Origin: Phoebastria nigripes
Taxonomy: Eukaryota; Chordata; Aves; Procellariiformes; Diomedeidae
Length of the DNA: 64,000 nucleotides
NCBI GenBank assembly: GCA_035582835.1
Contig: JAYKAV010002353.1
Span: forward strand, 373,531-437,530
Reading direction: 5' to 3'
Shown: positions 54,876 to 64,000 of the stretch, piece after piece
How the letters are laid out: every line of letters starts with the position of its first letter
Position numbering within the stretch: position 1 is the first letter of the stretch
Translations under genes and position numbers: made by a program
Notes under the pieces: generated by a model
What the model saw: the letters and a program-made list of their open reading frames with translations, nothing else
Told to the model about the DNA's origin: nothing
Databases searched by the model: none

Positions 54876-56022
54876 TTATCTCTATTTGTCATGTATTTGT
54901 CATGCATTTTGTGTCCAGAACTTAAATAGGAGGGATTTCAAACGATGAAAAAAATAATTTTAGCACATTTGCTCATAAAGACCTAGATTGGACTTGATAT
55001 AAGTTTTCCGTTTTGAGATTTTAAAATTGAGCCAAAACTTGATGCCCATTCATTTGCATTCTGTCTGAGGTTGAGATATCTGTTAAAAATCACACGCAAT
55101 CTGAAAATGAAACATTAGCCTCCCCTAAAAAGATGAAGGACTGAGGTGAACTGGGTAGGATTTGGCCCTTATAGTTGCAGAGAGTCTAATACTTCATGTA
55201 CAGTGTTTACTGGGCAAAACCTATCCCTTTTGATATTACTTTTGTAAAAGATTATCATATTTTAAGCAAATTCTCAGCCTGGACAGCCAGTTTACAGCAG
55301 TGTTTTGTAAATCACTCATCAGTGTTATTGAATTTTGCTTTAAAAGTGTAGATCAGGTCTTGGTGATTTGTTTGATATTTTCTAAATGTAGATGACCACC
55401 TATTCATTTCTTCTACCAAGTATGGTAAAGTACAGACCTTCAGTTCTCTGTAGGGCTTGTTTAGTGTTTTTGTACAATAATTTATTATTTTTCAATGGCA
55501 CCTAGAGACCTCAGTTGAGGTTGAAGTTTAATTTTGCTAAAAACTATGTAAAGTAGGAGGCAGTTCCTGTCCTGAATTGATTACAGCCTAAATAAGAGAA
55601 GTCTTAAAGATACCTGTATTTGTTCCCATGGCAGTAAGTGGCTGTGATCTGTTGAGCGAACGTACATCTTGTATATACAAAAGAGGAGTGGTATGTGTAT
55701 AATAATGCATGTTGAGAGCTGTTTGATGGGGTAAAGTGGGCTAGGATTTTGGGGGTTGTGTACCTTGTTACCTTGTTATATGTAGGNATTTACATACTGC
55801 TGCCAGAAATGCACCCCTGCCCCTTTGTAAAGTGCGCACAGTGCTTGGGAGACCCCTATGACTCTGAAGAATAATATTTAGCTCTTCGGTTACTTTTTAG
55901 TAACAGTGAGTGGTTACTAACACTGTGCCACTATCTTATTTTTGTAAAAAATACTCTAGAGTTGGTTACTTTGTTGGTTGGAGCTCCCTTGACTGGGTGC
56001 CTACTGCTGTTACGAAATCCGC

Positions 56023-56038
56023 TCCCTTACGTAAGGGA
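56023..56038. promoter_or_regulatory. Perfect 16-bp palindrome with a PAR-bZIP/NFIL3 D-box
   Basis: TCCCTTACGTAAGGGA is an exact inverted repeat. Its centre TTACGTAA (56027-56034) is the optimal site for DBP, HLF, TEF and NFIL3 dimers. It lies 1.2 kb after ERCC5 in a GC-richer island. Confidence 0.5.
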
Positions 56039-57065
56039 CGCGGTGTGTGGTGCCCACCTCGTGTTCGTGCTGCAGCTGTCAGGATTTATTATTGCTGCTG
56101 GTGTGGGGATGCTGGCAATGCATGACACACGCTTCGGAGCACACTTCTGCCTGGGAGGGAAACGACCGGGCAGATAAGGACTTTTCTGTTAGAGCACTGT
56201 CTTTGGAAAGCAGCAAGAGATTCAGGTAATGTTGACTGAAACACCGTGGATGCTGGTGGTATTTCACTTGTCTGTGTCTTTTACTCTAAATTACTTTGTA
56301 TCATTTACTTTAAACAGCATAACTCAGCAACTGAGCTGTTCTGCACTNTTTAGTTGCTTGTAGTACTCCTGAATTCGTATGTTAAAGTCAGGTTGTTGTG
56401 TAGTTCAGTGTAACGCAAAGGATATTTTTAGAAGGAAAAAAAAAATGTAGAGGACCACAAAATACAAAGGTTTTCCCTTTTAGGGTGATTTTATAGTGCA
56501 ACGTTGCTTGTCCTTCAGAATGCGAAGGGACTGATTATTAACCTGTTATTAACCTTCCTTATAATGGTAAGAAAATTTGTCTTTTTTATTCTTCTGAGGT
56601 AGATGACAAGCTGATGGAAGTCTGTAACATTTACTGCTTAATGTCCCAGTCGTTTCTAATGCTACTTGTTATTCTGAAGATGCATACAAAGACTTTGAAT
56701 CCCATTGAATCTCTTTTCTGTTCCCCAAGTAATGATGTTACTATTGCAAAGTTCATAGATAGTCATAAATATAATAACAGTATTTTTGTTTTACGTGTTA
56801 TGGTAATGTGTAGAAGCCCTCTAAGTTATTTTTCACCTTCAAATAGTTTAATGGCTGCTGGCAAAGGGGTAGTAAAGTTAAACATTAAACCTGTGTGTCT
56901 TTTGTAGGGTGAAGTCAAGAGAGTATGGTGCATCCTCTCTAACAAGACAGGGCTATTCTATGCTGTCCTCTTTTGTCTGAAGTTTTGAGAGGAAAACCTG
57001 CCTATGGCTTTGCACTGTGAGGAAGTTTTCTCGATATGCAGCATATGTTTTTTACTTTGATTGCC

Positions 57066-57180
57066 TTTTTTTTTTTTTTTTTNNNNNNNNNNNNNNNNNN
57101 NNNNNNNNNNNNNNNNNNNNNNNNNNNNNNNNNNNNNNNNNNNNNNNNNNNNNNNNNTTTTTTTTTTTTTTTTTTTTTTT
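57066..57180 (+). repeat. Long T tract with assembly gap
   Basis: Seventeen T (57066-57082), 75 N (57083-57157), then 23 T (57158-57180). The gap was most likely caused by the homopolymer itself, so the true tract may exceed 100 T. Confidence 0.85.
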
Positions 57181-57863
57181 CTTCTTCTGTGAACTCAGTG
57201 TTTTTCTGATTGTAAAATATCAAGAATTGGAGACTATTGGTTGCCTGTCTGCTTTTCTGTAGACAGCTGAAAATTGCATTGTCCTCTGTCATACTTTTCC
57301 TATTACTTTTTTCTCCCAAGTCTGCATGTTTTGTGTCTGTTTATATAGGCACGTACACATTCTGTTCTGCATGTTGTCTATAGATCCTGCTTCCTACTTA
57401 TTCTCATGTGCAACTTTTACTAATAGGTTGTTTCCTTCCCTTCCAAGCCAATTAATTCAAACAAGATTAGATCCATTTGGTGCAATTTTTCTTCTCTTTC
57501 AGACATTTGTTGCTACCTTTCCTTTCAATCTTTTATAAGCCTACCAACCACGATTTGAATTGATTCCAATTTTGAAATTGCATAAAATAGTTTTAAATGT
57601 TTATCAAAGCTCTTTTTTTTTTTTTTAAATCTACTTGCTTTTTTCCCCTCTGAGAGTAGAACAGTTGAACTATTTTTCTGCTGCTGGTTCTTTTATGCTT
57701 TGAATATTGATATTTATGTGTCTACATGTCTTTATGATCAATAGAAGTAAATTATAGCATAATACATGTAAAAATAATTTTAATTTTTTTTTGTGAAATG
57801 TTATGTGGGGAAAAAGAAGTGAAGTCATTTTTATTCAGGCAGGCTTGTGTTTCTCTGTCCCAG

Positions 57864-57948
57864 GCTTTGTGGCATAGTATGGATTTGACATCATCACAAC
57901 ATAATCATCTACAAAATGAACTGATAAGAGAATTGGAAAAACAAGAAG
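57864..57948 (+). CDS. Probable 5' coding exon, possibly METTL21E-like (rest off window)
   Basis: An acceptor (ttctctgtcccag) ends at 57863 and a donor (GAAG|GTAAAA) follows 57948. The exon holds a start codon at 57879 and an open frame MDLTSSQHNHLQNELIRELE followed by KQE and a split Gly. In vertebrates a METTL21-type lysine methyltransferase gene lies just beyond ERCC5. The MDLT start and the charged helix recall METTL21E N-termini, but the match is short and from memory. No methyltransferase-domain exon (a YGAVVWPS-type motif) was found in the remaining 6 kb on either strand. The frame is also open upstream to 57798, so the ATG may not be the start. Confidence 0.35.
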
Positions 57949-59897
57949 GTAAAACATTTCTTTTTTCACTGTATTTTCTTGTTGCACTTAGGAATATTGT
58001 TAAGTATAAGGAGCAAGGTGTCTTGCTGACAATGAGCTATCTTCTCATTCATTTTTTCTGAAGAATTGTGTTTATGGCACTTGTACAGAAAATACAACAG
58101 ATAGCGCTGTTGTAGTATTCTAGCTATGCAGTAAGTATCTGCTATACCGGCATACTCTGGTCCCGGCAGTTTCCTACCAGTGCCTGGCATATGGCCTCCG
58201 GCTATTTGCCTGCGACTGGTTCCAGGGAATGAAGCCGTGACTACGATCAAGCTATTCAGGAGAGGTTTGTTTGTGGGGTGTCAATTAGGGAGAATTGGTT
58301 ATTACAAGCTCGGTTTCTGTCTAGACAGCCTCAAACCAAATCTTCAAATACCTTCAGGGGCTGTTGGCAGCTTTTTCTCTTAAGCAAGTTCATGGCTGCA
58401 CATCTTTCAAGATACTAAAGCGTCACAAGTAATCTCCTTTTTAGGGGTCACCAGGAGCAGACAATGTTTCAGGGCAAGTGCATGTGTTGTTTTGGGACGG
58501 GGTCTAGTTATGTTCTACAGCTGAATGCAAAAGGAGGAGGTGNTTTTTTTTTTTAAATTATTTTTCATAACATTTTTGTTTAAAATCTCAGCTGAGTTGT
58601 GGTCCATGTAGAGCCAGGCTTTTGGGCTTCTGCTTTTTCAAGACACCTCAATGTCCAGTTTTGCTTTGCTACCTGTTCAGTGAGGCAAGGTGGAGCTTTG
58701 GGCATGATTGCAATACTTAAAACTAATTATTTGCTTACTGAAACTAATGTTTGTTATTTTGCTTTCAAATGCTTTTTTTTTTAAAGTACCCCAAATTGAT
58801 GACCTTCTCTGGAAAGCTGACATTGCACAAGAAGATGGCTGATAGGGATTGGTATAGATTGCTGTTCCACAAAGCACTGCTCAAGTGCCTTAATCTGGAG
58901 ATTTTCTTTAATGCAATTTCCTTTCCTATTGTGTAATTCTGACTTGAACAAAGAGCTCAAGTTGATCCTATGCAATGAAGCATGATTGTTGGGGGAAGTA
59001 ATATCTAGGAGAATAAATATTAAAGATGGAACTACTAAAGACTGAAATATTGATGACTGTCATTATGTATTCTGTAGTACGTGAGGGCTGAGGTAAAGTT
59101 GCCAGGCATTTCTATGCTTCTGCAAGCTTGGCTCTCTAAATATTGATACTCCCTCCATGCAGGATTCAGGGCGGGGAGGAGTGAGTCTGCATGTAATTTC
59201 TTTAGCTTTTGAACTATGAAAATAAATTGAGTTCTGGGACATTAGGTCAATGTATGCAAAATTAGTCAGTAGGGCAGAATCTTTAGATCAAATGCAGGAA
59301 TATATTCCGCTTAGCTACCAGAGTAACTGTGTTGATAGCAATAGCAGGTAGTTCTCTTCCTTGTCTAGAAACACTAGTTTAACAGGATGAGGAGACATGA
59401 ATGGAAAATGGTATATCTTTACAGTTTCATCTGACACCAGGCTTTGGCATATTAAATTCCATGCCAGGTTCTGGAGGTGAAGGGTGCTGAACCTGCTGCA
59501 TAGAGAATTACCTGCTCGATCACCCTGAGCCTGTGCCTTCCTTGTTCTCATCCTTTTCCTCTACTTGCCTTCCCCATTCCCATTTCATTAACTTCACCTA
59601 CCCAGTCTCAATCTCTGTTTCTTGGGGTTCTTATTCCAGTTCAGTTCCTCTGCAAGTTCCAGTCTGAGCTCTTTATACTCAGTGCCTTTCCCTTTCCTTC
59701 GTAATTGGCTTGTCACAAGTTCTCCAGGTNAAAACTCCTTATTCTTGTTCATGATTCCCATTACTACTGGTTCTCAGCTTACAGGTAAAGTTCTCACCCG
59801 GTCTGATCTTTCCTCTGGTGTCTTTATCCAATCAGTTCTCCATCACACCTGTATCATTAGATATCTCTTTTCTTTCCCCTCATGATTTCTCCTGATC
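57949..59897. other. Unassigned sequence before the LTR element
   Basis: Intronic or intergenic, depending on the exon at 57864. No repeats were named and no conserved exon found. The stretch 59460-59890 is pyrimidine-rich. Confidence 0.4.
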
Positions 59898-59902
59898 ATT
59901 AG

Positions 59903-60452
59903 TGTCCTGGTTTTGGCTGGGACAGAGTTAGTTTTCTTCCTAGTGGCTGGTATAGTGCTGTGTTTTGGATTTAGTATGAGAAGAATGTTGATAACACACT
60001 GATGTTTTAGTTGTTGCTAAGTAGTGTTTACACTAGTCAAGGACTTTTCAGCTTCCCATGCTCTGCCAGGTACACAAGAAGCTGGGAGGGAGCACAGCCA
60101 GGACAGCTGACCCAACTGGCCAAAGAGATATTCCATACCATATGATATCATACTCAGTATATAAACCGGGGGGAGTTGGCTGGGGGGTGGCAATCACTGC
60201 TCGGAGACAGGCTGGGCATTGGTCAGCGGGTGGTGAGCAATTGCATTGTGCATCACTTATTTTGTATATTCTTTTATCATTATTATTATTATTATTTTCT
60301 CTTCCTTTTCTGTCCTATTAAACTGTCTTTATCTCAATCCACAGGTTTTACTTTTTTTTTCCTCCGATTCTCTCCCCCATCTCACTGGGGTGGGGGAGAG
60401 TGTGTGAGCGGCAGTGTGGTGTTTAGCTGCCAACTGGGGTTAAACCATGACA
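59903..60452 (+). repeat. Full-length avian ERV LTR (about 550 bp)
   Basis: It starts TGTCCTGGTT and ends AACCATGACA (imperfect terminal inverted repeat, TG...CA rule). It carries a TATA-like GTATATAAA near 60158-60166, an ATTAAA polyadenylation signal near 60317, and an ATT trinucleotide run around 60275-60297. The start sequence is of a type common in bird genomes; the exact subfamily was not determined. Confidence 0.85.
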
Positions 60453-60460
60453 GTCCTTTT

Positions 60461-60478
60461 TGGCGCCCAACGTGGGGC
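60461..60478 (+). other. Retroviral primer-binding site, tRNA-Lys(1,2) type
   Basis: TGGCGCCCAACGTGGGGC lies 8 nt after the LTR end. It is complementary to the 3' end of tRNA-Lys(1,2), which marks the LTR-to-leader boundary of a Lys-primed retrovirus. Confidence 0.85.
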
Positions 60479-60491
60479 ACCGCTGAATGAT

Positions 60492-60579
60492 CAACATTTG
60501 TTGCATACCAAATCCAAAACACAGCACTATACCAGCTACTAGGAAGAAAATTAACTCTATCCCAGCCGAAACCAGGACA
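60492..60579 (-). repeat. Inverted partial LTR (first ~88 bp)
   Basis: The reverse complement begins TGTCCTGGTTTCGGCTGGGA and tracks the plus LTR (59903 to about 59990) for about 88 bp with around 10 differences. It then diverges before reaching the primer-binding site. The right edge abuts the target duplication. Confidence 0.85.
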
Positions 60580-61618
60580 ATTAGCTTTAACTCTCCTTGG
60601 CTAAACTTTTCTGAGATCAGATTCTGCCACTCCCAAAAGAAATCTTCATTTCTTGGGATACTAGATTACCACAGTTGCATTATATAAATTCACCCCAGAA
60701 TAATTTTATCTCTGAGACAAAAGGGGGAGAGCAATTTTGCAAGGCGTACTTGTCCTTGACACTCCATCGTCTCACTTCACTTGGCCAGGGCTCAGCTTTT
60801 AATCCATAAATATCTGAGAAAACGCTGACCTGGTAACCTTCACATATCTCCCGGCATTTTAGAAGGGACACACTCCTTCTACTCACCCTGCTTGACAGAT
60901 GTCCTAATTGATGGCAATTCCTGCCATCGTTTCAAGTCTCTGGGCGGAGTCCAGAAAGGTGCCTTAAATGGGACATAGTTGGAATGGAGGCAAGTGAGAA
61001 GCAGCCTAACCCTGTAACTTAGAAGTTAAGATATTCAGCTGGGAAGAGGGAGTGACTTAGTGTCTCATTCCTATTTCCTGGGTTACTTCTAAAGATACTT
61101 ATCTTTCTCACTCCCTTCCCCACTGACACTTTTCCATTGACTTCAGGGATTTTGCTGTAAAATGTGAAAAACGTCCTGGGACCAGAGAGTGGAGCCCAAG
61201 TCTGCCTCTTCCCAACTGAGTGCCTAATTCATAGCTGGGCTTTTCCTTGCTTGTTGTCCTTCTACCATGTTTCTTGCAATCCTGGTTTCCTGATGGCCCA
61301 CCTCTGGTGGTGATGGAGGGGAGGGGAAGCACCTGCTTCTGTAGGGTGGCTGGAACACACCCTTTGGGTGAGTCAGTTGTGAATTTGAATCCTTCTGAGG
61401 AAGGTCCAGCACCCAGTTCTTCCATTTTCTGAGTGCTTAAATTGCTGAACCATTCTTTATATAGTGGACTTTGCAATTAACAAATTTGCTGGTTAAAAAA
61501 TGAGCCTATTTATACTATATATAAATGACACTTTTGCTATATCTTCCCACCACCTGCTTTCCCTTCTTTCATCTTCCTCTTTTTTGTCTCTTAGCTTTGA
61601 ATTATGCTTCTATCTTTT

Positions 61619-61653
61619 AAAAAAACAAACAAACAAACAAACAAAAAAAACCA
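61619..61653 (+). repeat. (AAAC)n simple repeat
   Basis: A-rich run with about five AAAC units and a short A tract. Confidence 0.75.
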
Positions 61654-63787
61654 ACCAAACAACCTCTTCCATTAATTCTCATCTCAAAAGGATTAAAAAA
61701 ACCCCAAACTCATGGAAGTCACACCATTAGTTACCTACATTTTTTTTCTTCACTTGAAGGATTGACCTGAAATATCAGAACTCAAATTCTACTCCTCTCA
61801 GGTAATAAGCTGTCTCCAAACAAAAAAAGAATAAAAGAGGTAGTGTGGAATAAGACTCAAGTATAACCCAATTAAGGAGTGACTAGAGCTAACCTGCACC
61901 TTCACAGCAAATCAGAATAGTCTAAAAATACCTCTTCTCTGAATTTACCTCTTGGCTATCTTATAGTAACTTATCTCTGAGCTCTTTTGTTTGAAAGTGG
62001 CAGCATTCAAATACTATAATAAACATCAGGTGTACTAATTTGAATTAACACTTCTCTGTTCCTTTTCTCTTCCCCCAACAAGTAGACCTGCTTTTGCTGG
62101 AGACATTACTAAACTCAAATGGGAACTTCTTGTGTATGGATAGAACAGAAGTTGGAGGCAACACTCAAATGATCAAAGCATATGTTAACTCTACTTAACA
62201 GTAGAGGAGTCTGTAACATATTCTTCCCTCTCAGCCATGTGCCTGTCTTTTCTATTTTCACATCTTTCCCCTTTACAGTAGCTGCATTTCAAGAATAAAT
62301 TAAATATTTCTCAACTGCCACATGAAAAAGGTGGTATGTTTACATGGATTGGTGTTGTTAGGTTACTTTCAGGTCTTTTCATCAAAGAAATATTTTAGAA
62401 ATCCGGAATTATTGGTAGGGGAAAATTGGCAGGCATTTTGTTGAGTCCCTTCTGTTCCGCTGGCTGTGGTACCTGGCGTGTTCTGGCATGTCATTACAAG
62501 GAAATAAGAGCTTTCAATGGCACAAAGCCCTCTTGACTGGGCGAGGTAAGAGATGTGAAAGATTAGACTAGACAATGGCTTACAGTGTCTAAATTACTCA
62601 TCCAGAGCCTTCCTATCCATCAGGAAATTGGCTGTCGGCCTTTCATAATGTACATTAGACCATCTAATTTAAGAACACAGTCTGCTTTTGTAGTCAAGGG
62701 GAAATCATTTAGTTATCTTTAGAGATTAAATAGCTGCTGAGCCTAGACCTGAAGATGTTTTCAATGACAGACAAACATGATGAAGTAACAAGGGAAGTAC
62801 TTGGCACATTTGAATTCATTATGTGTTCATGAGATAATCTGACGATGGTACTTCTATTTTCAGCCTCCTAATGTTTTTGGATGACCTGTGACTTGGATGG
62901 GGCTGGGATATCAGTGGTGTGAATTTCAAATTGAAAATGCACCTTTCAAGCCTGGGTAAATACATAGACTGGATACTGTGAGCATACCCATCTCCCCATG
63001 CTTTGAGCTAAATGCATCTTTGTCTCTTGGCTGAGAAGAGACTGCCCATGGGTGGCAGTTTTCTATTTCTGCATTTCAAAGTATAAAGGTTCAAGCATTA
63101 TATTATCCTGTTGTAGTATCTCAGATTAATCAATATAATATACCTTGTCATTGCCATCACTTCAGCAGGTTGAGCTTGTAATGAATGTACTGGAATGCCT
63201 ACACTTGGTTATATGATCATTTCTCTCTTTGTAGGTAGGGATGAATTAAGGAAAAAATAACTGTGTAGTTTAGATAAGTTCTGGAACAGTACTTTGCTTT
63301 ATATTCTTAGAAAGGTGTAGGTTACATCTGACTTCTGGGAAGTCAAGGGCATGATTAGATTTCCCTCCTAACCCCTTCCTTTAAGGGTCCTTAGGCTGTA
63401 ATGGAATGGAATAAAATAGAAATAAGTGGAATGAAATAAAGATACTAAAGTAATACCACCTGGAATTTGGGGACTACTCTGTGATTCAGGATTGTGTATG
63501 TTTCCATGGAGCCATCTGTAATGCTTGCAAGACCAGGGCTTTGATCCTGAAATGTCAGTAGCTCAGTAAAAATTGTGAGACTCCAGAGTCCCTTAGAAGT
63601 GGGACCTAATGTAGATTTGGGGTAAACTTCTTCTGAGCCATTGGAAATACCCAGATGGATTCACAGAGCTATCTTCTGATGATTCCTATCAGTGTAGCAA
63701 CATAACTCTTCTCCAGCTCTTACAGTTACGGAACTGGCTGCAGATCTGTTCCCTTACTGACCTTTCTGCAGGTATCTTCTTGACGTT

Positions 63788-63882
63788 GGGATATATAGAT
63801 AGCTATTTTTTAATATATATTTAAAAATATATGTAATGTATATTATATATATTATGTATATATTTTCTATATAAAATACATC
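63788..63882. repeat. AT-rich (TA)n-like tract
   Basis: Alternating ATATAT blocks with short interruptions. Low-complexity DNA able to extrude hairpins. Confidence 0.75.
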
Positions 63883-64000
63883 TTGAATCTTTACTTTGAT
63901 GACTCCAGTTCCATGTGTCCAGAATGGGGACATCTGAAGAGTCCTGGCTATCATGAATTCTTGGAACTTTCTCTCATGCATTACTCAATCAGTAATGTCA

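Larger units (their letters stand above)
54876..57863. other. Spacer downstream of ERCC5
   Basis: AT-rich, with a moderately GC-richer island at about 55960-56240 that holds the palindrome described separately and ends in a donor-like GATTCAG|GTAATG (56225/56226). That island might be a first exon or promoter of the gene whose coding exon starts at 57864. No other coding content was seen. Confidence 0.4.
59898..60584 (+). mobile_element. Rearranged endogenous-retrovirus LTR element with target duplication
   Basis: The unit 59903-60579 is bounded on both sides by the 5-bp direct repeat ATTAG (59898-59902 and 60580-60584). It consists of a full LTR, a primer-binding site, and then a reversed copy of the LTR's first part. 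There are no gag, pol or env frames, so it is non-coding. The outer ends are TGTCC and GGACA, the same LTR edge in opposite orientation. Confidence 0.8.
60585..64000. other. Gene-poor right flank
   Basis: No conserved exon was recognised. An open frame at 61108-61476 on the minus strand (122 codons) sits in a locally GC-richer patch but matches nothing known to me and has no supporting splice sites. The remainder is AT-rich. Confidence 0.45.

Noticed and set aside
60461..60478. tRNA-Lys gene
   Set aside because: Only the 18-nt primer-binding complement is present; there is no tRNA cloverleaf.
61108..61476. 122-codon minus-strand open frame downstream of the LTR
   Set aside because: No recognisable domain, no splice or promoter context; kept only as an unassigned open frame.

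Overview
This window is nuclear DNA from a bird, seen in a draft assembly: scattered single unresolved bases plus two N gaps at 23019-23225 and 57083-57157. The genes are split by GT-AG, GC-AG and AT-AC introns. There are CpG-island promoters, chicken-repeat-1 (CR1) LINE ends with the ATTCTATG-type tail, and an avian-style endogenous-retroviral LTR. The species cannot be named from the sequence. The gene order TEX30 > POGLUT2 < BIVM > ERCC5 > matches the conserved vertebrate block on human 13q33.

Layout. (1) 1-4951, plus strand: 3' part of TEX30, an alpha/beta-hydrolase-fold protein; its first exon lies left of the window. (2) 7453-19036, minus strand: complete POGLUT2 (KDELC1), 10 coding exons, 500 aa, tail-to-tail with TEX30. 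(3) 18460-19560: CpG-island promoter of POGLUT2. (4) 19037-24571: head-to-head spacer holding a CR1 copy and the BIVM CpG island. (5) 24572-36880, plus: complete BIVM, 9 coding exons, 505 aa. (6) 36881-39848: BIVM 3' UTR and the ERCC5 CpG island. (7) 39849-54780, plus: complete ERCC5 (XPG nuclease), 15 coding exons, 1129 aa. (8) 54781-64000: mostly gene-free. It contains a perfect bZIP palindrome, one probable 5' coding exon of another gene (possibly METTL21E), and an aberrant LTR element.

Every splice model below was made by hand. Exon phases were checked and each full CDS sums to a multiple of three: POGLUT2 1503 nt, BIVM 1518 nt, ERCC5 3390 nt. Protein identities rest on recognising the families from memory; no database search was run.

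Most notable points: ERCC5 keeps two U12-type introns (one GT-AG, one AT-AC) and a GC-AG intron. The POGLUT2 ER-retention signal sits alone in an 18-nt coding exon. The BIVM core has a Gln/Cys/His layout resembling a papain-like fold. A 677-bp LTR element at 59903-60579 ends in two inverted LTR 5' ends and is flanked by a 5-bp target duplication. The genes do not form a pathway: POGLUT2 acts on EGF repeats in the ER, ERCC5 in nuclear excision repair, and TEX30 and BIVM have no firmly known role.
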